Positions 18,697-25,780 of a stretch of DNA of 25,780 bases are shown piece by piece; the first letter of the stretch is position 1, and each line of letters opens with the position of its first letter. The stretch is from Tubulinosema ratisbonensis. Taxonomy: Eukaryota; Microsporidia; Tubulinosematidae. The position numbers and the translations under genes are program-made. The notes beneath the pieces are model-generated. The model saw only the letters and a program-made list of their open reading frames with translations. It was not told the origin of the DNA and did no database searches. The DNA lies in assembly GCA_004000155.1 (NCBI GenBank), contig RCSS01000540.1:1-25780 (forward strand). The letters are read 5' to 3'.

Positions 18697-18837
18697 TCAT
18701 TTTATTTTGTACTTTACATCAGAATTATATGAAATAAGGGTGTAATAAGCGAATGCAAATGAAATTATAGTTGAAAATGCAAAACATATGATATTCTTTT
18801 GTTTCTCGTTCAAAGATCTAAGATAAGACACAACCAT
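18697..18837 (-). CDS. 46-residue single-pass membrane protein
   Basis: A short gene: CCC directly followed by ATG (minus strand, 18837), 46 codons, then TGA. The product has a polar N-terminus (residues 1-15, including SLNEKQKN), one hydrophobic helix at about 16-36 and a charged tail ending KYKIK. This is the layout of small accessory subunits of membrane complexes such as translocons, oligosaccharyltransferase or V-ATPase, but I see no motif that decides between them. The CCC-ATG junction is the same as at the 79-residue gene and at 23377. Codon composition is richer in G and C than the surroundings. It is easily missed because of its length. Confidence 0.55.
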   Translation of the reverse strand: MVVSYLRSLNEKQKNIICFAFSTIISFAFAYYTLISYNSDVKYKIK

Positions 18838-18840
18838 GGG
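18838..18840 (-). promoter_or_regulatory. CCC start-proximal signal
   Basis: CCC (GGG on the plus strand) directly abuts the ATG of the 46-residue membrane protein gene, as at 1145 and 23374. Confidence 0.45.
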
Positions 18841-20810
18841 TTTAAAATATTTTAATTTTTAATTAAAAAAATAATTATTTTAATATACGAATTAATAAAA
18901 TAGTTATTTTATTGTATAAATCAAATAAGTAAATTTATTACAAAAACTAATTAAATTATAAAAAACAGCTAAAAATAATCATTTATTAAAAATATCACAT
19001 AAAAATAGAGAAACAAAAAAATATTTAGAAAATAAAAGAGTTAAATTAAACATTCAATTGAAAAAATCTTATTTTTTTATTAAATTAGAAAGTTATTTAA
19101 AAAAAAAATTAATAGCATAGAATAACATAAGAACTGTTTATTTTAAGAACCTTACATTATGAAGTTTTTCATAAAATTTATTGATTTTGAGAAAAAAGTG
19201 ATTTTTATGAGGAAAAAAATAATGTTTATAAATTTCGTATTTCATAATAGAATTAGACAAATTATTGTTTTATAACTTTCAAAAAAAAATTGGCTTGAAA
19301 GGACTTTTATTTAAATCAAAATTGAGATTCAAAAGGTTTCTAATTATGCAAGAATTTTTAGTTTACTTAATACGTTTAGAAATTCACTACAAATTAAAAA
19401 AAAATAAGATTGGATATTTTAGATATGTAATTAAAGGGCATGGTTGTTTTATTATTGCTATATGGATGTGTTTGTAAAATTTTTGTTTACATCAAATCTA
19501 GCATGCTTATTTTTTATTTAAAATGAAAATATATTTGAATTTGTAAAATAAACAGAATAATTTTTTATTTCTTATCTCGCTAATATTTTTTTCTCCTAAA
19601 TATAAAACATTGACTTATTTTAAGTAGCAAAATATTATTTTTGTTGTATTTTTTAACATAATTTTTCTTAGCACATAGGATCGACCCCCTTTAATTTTAT
19701 AATTTTTCGTTTATATTTCTTTGAGAAAAATAATTTATCTTAAAGAGAAGAAATTATTTTTATTCAAAGAAATATCTCAATTTATCTAAACACTTATCAT
19801 TTAGATTATAAGCCAATATATATGACAGTATTTAATTAAAGTTTATATGTAGGATAAACAATAAAACATTTAAAAAGGAGGGGTTTTGTTTGGTTAAATA
19901 GTATAAATTTCTATGAGTTGAAAGTTCACACTAAACAAAAAAAAAGTTAGCTGTTTTTTTATGAAAATTGAATTTTTTATTTTTTTTACACTATTTCACA
20001 ATATAGAAATATAACTTCTATTTATCTTAAAATATTTTATTGTTTAAATAATGATATCATAACACAATTTTGTAATCAAAAATTATAACTTAAGATAACG
20101 TATTATTTCGCGACAGCAAGAACTGCAAAAAAAAGAATGCAAAAATCAAAGAATAATTTATTAAAACATAAAATATATATTATGCATTTTTGATTTTTAA
20201 ATCTGATCTTTGAGTTCCTCTTTGTATTGTTCTTTTTTATATATTGAATAAAAAATTGATTTTTTCATGTAAAAAATTACTAATAATACTAAATAGTAAC
20301 TGTAATATTGTATCTGATTTAATATTTTACCTTTTTTTGTTTTATTCAACTTGAAATTATCAATAGCTTAATTTTATAATATTTCTAACAAAATGTGAAG
20401 TAATGAATAAAATTTATATTTTGCATGTACAATCTAGATAACATATCATTGTATTTAGAATTTGGCACTATATAATTAAGTTTAAAGATTTGGAACAAAT
20501 CCCTTTAACTAAAAAAAAGTAAAGATAGAGGGTTCAAAACATATATAAAAATAATTTATTGTGAAAATAAATAATATGTATCTCTGAGATCTTAGATCCG
20601 AAGGAACTACAGTCGCACAAACCAATAAAATGAAATTAATGAGGTTCTCGATTGTGAAGTTGGTTGTTTTGATTGCTTTCTTCAGAACCAACTCTCATAA
20701 TCATGCTAAAAAAAGTATTTGATAAGTTGTTTAATATTAAGGTTGATTTTTTTAATAAAAAGCTATTTAAAACATTTCAAAAATTATTAAAGGCTTTTAT
20801 TGTGTTATAG
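18841..20810. other. 2 kb non-coding stretch
   Basis: No supportable gene. An 82-codon stop-free plus-strand frame at about 19232-19477 lacks a convincing ATG and any recognisable motif. A block at about 20580-20700 is visibly richer in G and C than its surroundings and may be an eroded upstream part of the retroelement relic that follows. Confidence 0.4.
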
Positions 20811-20973
20811 AATTGCTTCAACATTTACATATTACAACCCAACTATATTAAGCAAGTAGAAGACAGATACAAGGTTTTATTGCTAAATTACCTTTCGGGT
20901 TGGAATGTGTTGCTATAATATTTAATAAATTTTTAGAAAAATTTAATTTATAAATTTTATCTTGATTTTAAAT
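20811..20973 (+). mobile_element. Ty3/Gypsy-type reverse transcriptase relic
   Basis: Three frames together give successive reverse transcriptase motifs in the right order. FNIYILQPNYIKQVEDRYK (20817-20873) resembles the F-x-x-LDL-x-SGYHQI...EDRYKT block. LPFGLECVAIIFNKFLEKF (20888-20944) is the PFGL-x-x-AP-x-x-F block. At about 20947-20973 FINFILIL is a mutated form of the Y-x-DDILI active site. Frameshifts separate the three parts, the catalytic Asp positions are lost, and spacing is shorter than normal. This is a dead fragment of a long terminal repeat retrotransposon pol gene. Known Ty3/Gypsy elements occur in many microsporidia. No flanking LTRs or integrase were recognised. Confidence 0.55.
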
Positions 20974-22570
20974 CTTAACTTTAATACTTTTTTTAAAATA
21001 ATGAACAAATGATTGTTTTACGGTTTCTTTTATTTTTGAAAAAGTCATCTATCAACAGTATTGATTAATAATAAATAAAACTTTTCAAACTACATGTTAA
21101 GGTAAGCACAAATATAAACCTTCTCTAACATACCTAAAACATATTTTTAATGTTTGTTGATTTTTTATTGAAAACATTTTAAATTTTTGATGCTTATTTA
21201 ACACATTCGTTTTTATACTTTAAAGTTTGATCTAATAACTATAAAAAACATGTAAATGTGATCTATTATTTATTTATAGCTTTGTTAGACTTTTTAATTA
21301 TAGATATAACATATGGTAATTGTTGATAATGTTTTGAGAAATTAAAATTTGTACGATTTTATTACAAATTTTTAAATTTCGATAAGATTCTTACCTTTTA
21401 TGTAAATACTAAAATTATTAAAAATAAATATATAGAAATGATAGTATGTAATTAAGAGCATGTCGTGGAGTTTCAATTAGAATTTAGCATAAATTTTTAT
21501 TTTTATTGTAAAACCATCAAAAAAGTCATTATAAAAAATTAGTAATATATTGAAAAAAATATAATTTTTTAAAAATGTACACATCAAATATAGTATAGAA
21601 ATATTTAAAAGGATTTTATATGAAAAATTATTTTTATCGTTAAAAAACGATTTTCGGGTGGCTTTACAAAAAGTCACTACTTTTGATTTAATCATATTTT
21701 TAATATATAAATTAAGTGCAAATTTTTTACTCCTTCTAACATAATTCAAAAAAAATCTTTAAATATTTGATCAATGTACTTTTTTAAAAAACCAATTTTG
21801 AAAAAAATCCGTTTAAAAATTGTAGTTTATTGTCTATAAGCAACAATTCACCAACAAAAAATTAATACCTTAAAACAGCAGTAAAGAAATCAATTAATTA
21901 TTAATTGTGGTAAAGTTTTATAAAACAGTACTTAATTCTAAGAGCAATTATATCCCGTTTTGTTAGGATGAAAATCTTTATATAAACAGATTTTAATATT
22001 ATACACTAAAACAAAAAAAATTTCGATAAAATATTTAAATTATAATCATATTCATTTAAACAAATCTAAATAAGACATATAGATGAGTCGATTATATTTT
22101 CGCAGATGTCATTTTCTTTATCCAATCTACTTATTGATTAAGAGAAAAATTTGCGTCATCAGCTATGGTAAACCTTAAGGTTTAAATATTTTTTAAAAGA
22201 ATTTTTAAGACTAAATTTTCGCTCTAATGCGTTTTAGTATTGAAAATTTTATGTTTTTTACAAGTTTATTATTTATCTTCAAAAATGATTAAATAAATGT
22301 ATTCTTAAAAAAATGTTTTTAGTTTTTTAATTTCATTAACCTGTTTAAAAGATTATGGCTTATTAATAATTTTTTAGATGTTTATCAAAAATAAAACATA
22401 ACAGCATTAAAAATTGAAAAAAAATACCTATATTTTTTAAAATTTTTAGTCAAAAAAATTACATATTTCAAGTTTTTGATATTATTATTTGATTTATAAC
22501 GATGTAAGAAGGGTTTTTGCTTGTAAATCTTTAATAATTCTTCTGATTATAAGGTAAATATTTTACAATT
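20974..22570. other. 1.6 kb non-coding stretch
   Basis: No supportable gene. A 90-codon minus-strand frame at 21477-21749 opens with TTG and has no signal or motif. The sequence is otherwise AT-rich and broken in all frames. Confidence 0.45.
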
Positions 22571-22577
22571 GACTCTT
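22571..22577 (+). repeat. Putative 7-bp target site duplication of repeat copy D (left)
   Basis: GACTCTT here is repeated at 22805-22811, just past the A-tail of copy D. Confidence 0.55.
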
Positions 22578-22804
22578 ATCCTGTAACCTAAGCCTGCAAG
22601 GTAAGGTAGACTTTGGCAGTCAATAGAGTGCACGGGGTGTGTTTTAGCGGGTGAAAGGCACGGAGTATCTTGAGCTATACCTAAGTATGGGAAACACATT
22701 TTACCGTATGTCTCCGTCAACTAGGTATAAATATTCTTATAAAGAAGATATAGCGAAAAGATCTTTGCATGGATTTTCCATCCCTAGGCAACAAAAAAAA
22801 ATTA
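22578..22804 (+). repeat. Dispersed A-tailed repeat, best-preserved copy (copy D); SINE-like element
   Basis: The element is about 225 bp, with a 5' end at CTGTAACCTAAGCCTGCAAG and a 3' end at CCTAGGCAAC followed by nine A. Its G+C content is much higher than the surroundings. Near the 3' end ATGGATTTTCCAT can fold into a 5-bp hairpin. GACTCTT flanks it on both sides. Seven more diverged copies in the window share the ends and order. The oligo-A tails vary in length, some copies are shortened at the 5' end, there are no inverted terminal repeats, and no long frame is encoded. These points fit a SINE or the tail of a LINE. I see no convincing tRNA-type A and B boxes, so its RNA parent is unknown. 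A 63-codon frame inside it is not a gene. Confidence 0.8.
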
Positions 22805-22811
22805 GACTCTT
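22805..22811 (+). repeat. Putative 7-bp target site duplication of repeat copy D (right)
   Basis: This is the second GACTCTT, following the A-tail of copy D. Confidence 0.55.
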
Positions 22812-23373
22812 TTGCTTAGGGTTTGTTGTGTTTGTTAATTAATTTATATGAAATCTATTTTTACAATAGAAGTTTATACAAAATATGATGATTACGAAAA
22901 ATATGAGAAAAAATTAGTTTTAAAGGCATAAAGCTTCAAAAGTAAATATAGAATAATGTCAAAATATTTATTAAATATTGTTTATAACATTAATATTGTA
23001 AATAAAATAATTTTAAAAGTATTATTTTTTTGTATAGTTGTATTTTAAAATAAATAATTATTATTTTAATCAATCAATCAATAAATAAATAAATAAATAA
23101 AAAGTTTAATCATTGAATATAAATATAAGAATCTAAATTAATCCATATTTTTAATAAAAACTATATTTATTTGATTTCATAGAAAAATTAAGTAGATATA
23201 CAAAATTTATAATTTTCAAATTTTATAAATAAAAACTTTATCTAACAAAAAAAAAGAGAGCTTTGATTTATCACAAACTTGAAATTTTTTGATAAAAAAA
23301 CTTTCAAACATTTTTTTATATGATAGATAATCTTAGAATCTTTTTATTATTAGATAATATTTCAAATTTTTTA
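22812..23373. other. AT-rich spacer with microsatellite
   Basis: No gene. Contains a tetranucleotide microsatellite at about 23070-23102 and probably the promoter region of the membrane protein gene at 23377. Confidence 0.45.
23070..23102. repeat. Tetranucleotide microsatellite (TCAA then TAAA units)
   Basis: About three TCAA units run straight into five or so TAAA units, followed by an A run. Confidence 0.7.
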
Positions 23374-23376
23374 CCC
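23374..23376 (+). promoter_or_regulatory. CCC start-proximal signal
   Basis: CCC directly abuts the ATG at 23377 and argues for that start over the in-frame ATG at 23320. Confidence 0.45.
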
Positions 23377-24249
23377 ATGGATTCGGATTTAAAAACAAAA
23401 GAAAAGTTTCAAAAAAATAAATTGTCAGAAAAATCTAAAAACTTTTTAGAAATTATTAATTTGAATACGCCCCATCATTTGACTAAAAGAGTGAAAGATG
23501 GGCATGAATGGAAAATTTTTGGATTAAAAACAGATGACAAAATACCTCTTATTTCTAGCCGTAAACCAAAAGATTTGCATTTGTTTAAACAAAAAACAAA
23601 TATAAAAAATAAAATAATCAAAGCTATTAAAAGATGGGACAAACAAATCTTTTTATTTATACCATTTTTTTATATATATATAAACTTTTATTGCTCTCTT
23701 TTTCTTGAATTAAGTTCCTTCTTTATTTTGGTGCAATTGTTTAACATTTTTAATTTTATATTTTTTTTAATAAGATTACTTTTGAGTTTCAAAAATAAAT
23801 TAGATTTATTTACTGCAAATGCAGACTTCTTAGTAGGTGGCAATATAGGATATATTTTTTCCATAATCGCTTATTCCTCTTGGTTTATAAAATTTAATCA
23901 TGATTTTACTATGTTTTTTGCTATGTGTATTTTTATTGTTATTTATATGTATTTTTTGAAGGCGCTTATCTACAATTTAAAAAGATCAAAATGTGTTTAT
24001 TTTATTTTACTTATCATTTTGTTTGCAGTTTTCTTTATAAGATTCCCTCAAATCACAGTCAACTTAGGGTTTGCTGTTTCGCTTTTAGTCTTTTCGTTTT
24101 TACATTTTATTCAATATAGAATATTTAAAGAAGATTTTATATTGCTTGATCTCGTATACATTATTTTTTCTTATCTTGAATTGTACTATGTGACCAGTGC
24201 AATAAATTTTGTTAACAACAGCGAAACAAAATTTTTCTATAATTTTTAA
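23377..24249 (+). CDS. Multi-pass membrane protein (290 residues), unrecognised
   Basis: I place the start at ATG 23377, because CCC abuts it and the upstream 19 codons from ATG 23320 give an ill-fitting AT-rich extension. The first 85 residues are charged and probably cytosolic, and include HEWKIFGLKTDDK. About six or seven hydrophobic helices follow to near residue 280, including GGNIGYIFSIIAYSSWFI and a last helix VYIIFSYLELYYVTS. The charged-head, many-helix layout is reminiscent of YIP1-type or related vesicle membrane proteins, but I see no diagnostic motif and do not assign it. A decayed paralogue lies at 15568-16276 on the same strand, so this is a small multi-copy family. Function unknown. 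Confidence 0.7.
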   Translation: MDSDLKTKEKFQKNKLSEKSKNFLEIINLNTPHHLTKRVKDGHEWKIFGLKTDDKIPLISSRKPKDLHLFKQKTNIKNKIIKAIKRWDKQIFLFIPFFYIYINFYCSLFLELSSFFILVQLFNIFNFIFFLIRLLLSFKNKLDLFTANADFLVGGNIGYIFSIIAYSSWFIKFNHDFTMFFAMCIFIVIYMYFLKALIYNLKRSKCVYFILLIILFAVFFIRFPQITVNLGFAVSLLVFSFLHFIQYRIFKEDFILLDLVYIIFSYLELYYVTSAINFVNNSETKFFYNF

Positions 24250-24873
24250 TTAAAAATTTTACCTGTTTTTATATTTTAGTAAAGTATTTCTGTTTTAATG
24301 ATTGGTTAAAAATTTTTGAGAAAGATATTTAGAATTACAGACAAGTTTTTATAATTTTAAAAAAAATCATTTATAATTCAAAGCCGAGGTAAAAATTTTG
24401 TGTGAGGAATACAGCATTTTTTATCAAAACATGTTGTGTTTTCAGATTGATCAATAACGAAGTATAAGTTTTTATATTTGATTTAAAAGTTTGATGAAAA
24501 AAATTCCTAAATTTATATTATTTTTAATTATACACAAATTATATTAGAGTATTAGTCAAAATGTTGAGTATAATTTGTATTATAACTTTATATAAATTTA
24601 AGAATGTTTTTTTAAGTATAGATGATGGTTTTTAAAATTTCACTTAAAACAAATAATATTTAATATCTATTTAATATATTTTTTCAGATGAAGAAATAAA
24701 TGCAAAAAAAAATAATGAAAAAATGGTATACTTTATTCAAGACATATAATATTTATAAGTAAAATAAATAAACATTAAGAATTTGTAGTTGAAACAAATT
24801 ATTTATTATCTTTAATATAAAGAATTAAAAACATAATAAATCTAAAAATAGCAACATTTAATTAGAATCTGGC
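24250..24873. other. Convergent AT-rich intergenic region
   Basis: Lies between the ends of two convergent genes. A perfect palindrome, AATTTTTAATTAAAAATT, overlaps the stop codon of the membrane protein gene and could mark the 3' end of the transcript. No gene seen. Confidence 0.45.
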
Positions 24874-25780
24874 TCAATTTTCTTGAAAACTGGGTACTTT
24901 TGTAAATTTGATAACCAGAGGAACTAATTTCTGATTAACATCAAAGTAATTTATAAGACCATTTGAGTCATACCATTCGTATTTCTTAAACTTTTTATTA
25001 CAATAAATAACATCATTTTGGGAGACTTTGTAGGCTAAAAATTCTGATGTCACATAATAATATTTTTTATTCTCGTTTTTAATAAAAAGAGTGGGAAGAC
25101 TATAGCACTCTTTATCTTTAGTCTCCATTTTTACTCCTGTTTTTCTAAGATGAGATTCTTCTGAAAATATGAAAAATAATTCATTTGGCATCAAAACACT
25201 TATTAATGATGGATCGTATTTCTGTAGATCAACTAATATTCTTGATAACTCTAAGTTATATTCAATCCCTTGATTATTTGTGTCTGACAAATATGCACAA
25301 CTAAAAGTACGGTTTATTTCAAATATATTACCAATTATACAAAGCATTTTTGTTAATTTGCTAATTCTACGCTGAAACGTTATATTATCTCCATAAATAT
25401 AAGTATTTACATCTTCGTCAATAATATATTTTAACAAGAATCCAGTAAGCTTCGCAATAATATCCTTTTCTGGTTCATTGATTTCTTTCAAAATATACTC
25501 ATTTTTAAGAAATTTTACACTTTCTTCTAATTTTTTGATATCTTTATATTCATTGTTCAAGTACCCAAAAATTCTAATAAACGGGGTCTTCTTTTCTAAA
25601 TGAAAGCTTTCCATTTCTAATCCGTACTTTCTAAACATATAAAAAATAGGCAATAATGTTTTACACTCATTTGATAAAGAGACCTCTCTTTTTTTCTCTC
25701 TGTTTTTATCAGGAAGAATGTTTAAAATAATAAAAACAAAGCCAATCAATGATAATGATAAAAGAATGAACTGGAAAATT
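24874..25780 (-). CDS. Membrane-anchored or secreted protein, 5' end outside window
   Basis: The frame is open to the right edge of the window, so the start codon lies beyond 25780. A TTG at 25749 is not a convincing start because the hydrophobic stretch continues upstream of it. At least 301 residues are visible. The visible N-terminus is a hydrophobic helix (FILLSLSLIGFVFIILN) followed by KNREKKRE, a signal anchor or signal peptide. The rest is a charged, soluble-looking region without further helices, with scattered Cys and an NRT sequon. This suggests a protein facing the secretory lumen or cell surface. I do not recognise the family. It converges with the multi-pass membrane protein gene to its left. 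Confidence 0.65.
   Translation of the reverse strand, partial: IFQFILLSLSLIGFVFIILNILPDKNREKKREVSLSNECKTLLPIFYMFRKYGLEMESFHLEKKTPFIRIFGYLNNEYKDIKKLEESVKFLKNEYILKEINEPEKDIIAKLTGFLLKYIIDEDVNTYIYGDNITFQRRISKLTKMLCIIGNIFEINRTFSCAYLSDTNNQGIEYNLELSRILVDLQKYDPSLISVLMPNELFFIFSEESHLRKTGVKMETKDKECYSLPTLFIKNENKKYYYVTSEFLAYKVSQNDVIYCNKKFKKYEWYDSNGLINYFDVNQKLVPLVIKFTKVPSFQEN

Noticed and set aside
19265..19477. 70-codon plus-strand frame
   Set aside because: No ATG near its start. Vague resemblance to transposase sequence could not be supported.
19670..19690. B-box-like GGGTCGATCC on the minus strand, possible tRNA
   Set aside because: No T-stem pairing and no acceptor or anticodon arms could be formed around it.
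20509..20691. 60-codon minus-strand frame
   Set aside because: Begins with TTG and overlaps the possible eroded plus-strand retroelement block. No independent support.
21477..21749. 90-codon minus-strand frame
   Set aside because: Opens with TTG, has no upstream signal, and its composition is like background.
22578..22804. Reading the dispersed repeat as a solo LTR, because it runs TG to CA
   Set aside because: Tails of variable A length follow the CA, the flanking repeats lie outside the A run, and several copies are 5'-shortened. These fit a non-LTR element better.
22651..22842. 63-codon plus-strand open frame
   Set aside because: It lies inside repeat copy D and crosses its A-tail. The frame is not kept in the other copies.
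23925..24119. 64-codon plus-strand frame
   Set aside because: Alternate-frame shadow inside the multi-pass membrane protein gene.

Overview
The window is about 80% A+T, has long non-coding stretches, and carries compact single-exon genes for eukaryotic nuclear proteins that are much shorter than their animal or yeast counterparts. CCC triplets sit directly upstream of several start codons. I infer a microsporidian nuclear genome of the expanded, gene-poor, repeat-containing type. The species cannot be named from the sequence alone. Scattered N bases show that the assembly is imperfect.

Layout. Positions 1-2576 hold a repeat relic and two minus-strand membrane-protein genes. Positions 2718-4289 hold, on the plus strand, a WD40 protein that matches EED/ESC of Polycomb repressive complex 2, followed by a small homeodomain protein. 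After a 2.3 kb non-coding stretch comes an AP endonuclease 2 (APN2)-type DNA repair enzyme (6600-7559). Two minus-strand genes follow: a Cul1/Cdc53-like cullin (8523-10448) and the kinetochore subunit Nuf2 (10910-12229). A predicted secreted protein lies at 12932-13741. From about 13.7 to 23.3 kb the window is mostly non-coding. It holds decayed copies of a short A-tailed repeat, a broken multi-pass membrane protein gene (15568-16276), a tiny membrane-protein gene (18697-18837) and a Ty3/Gypsy reverse transcriptase relic (about 20811-20973). The right end holds an intact multi-pass membrane protein that looks like a paralogue of the broken copy, and a membrane-anchored or secreted protein that runs off the window edge.

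The recognisable genes serve chromatin silencing (EED), transcription (homeodomain), DNA repair (APN2), ubiquitin ligation (cullin) and chromosome segregation (Nuf2). They do not form one operon-like system. The two most notable observations are the EED homologue, which implies a PRC2-type H3K27 methylation machinery, and a dispersed element of about 220 bp found eight times on both strands. That element has an oligo-A 3' end, 5'-shortened copies and 7-bp flanking direct repeats at two copies, so it looks like a SINE or short non-LTR retroelement.
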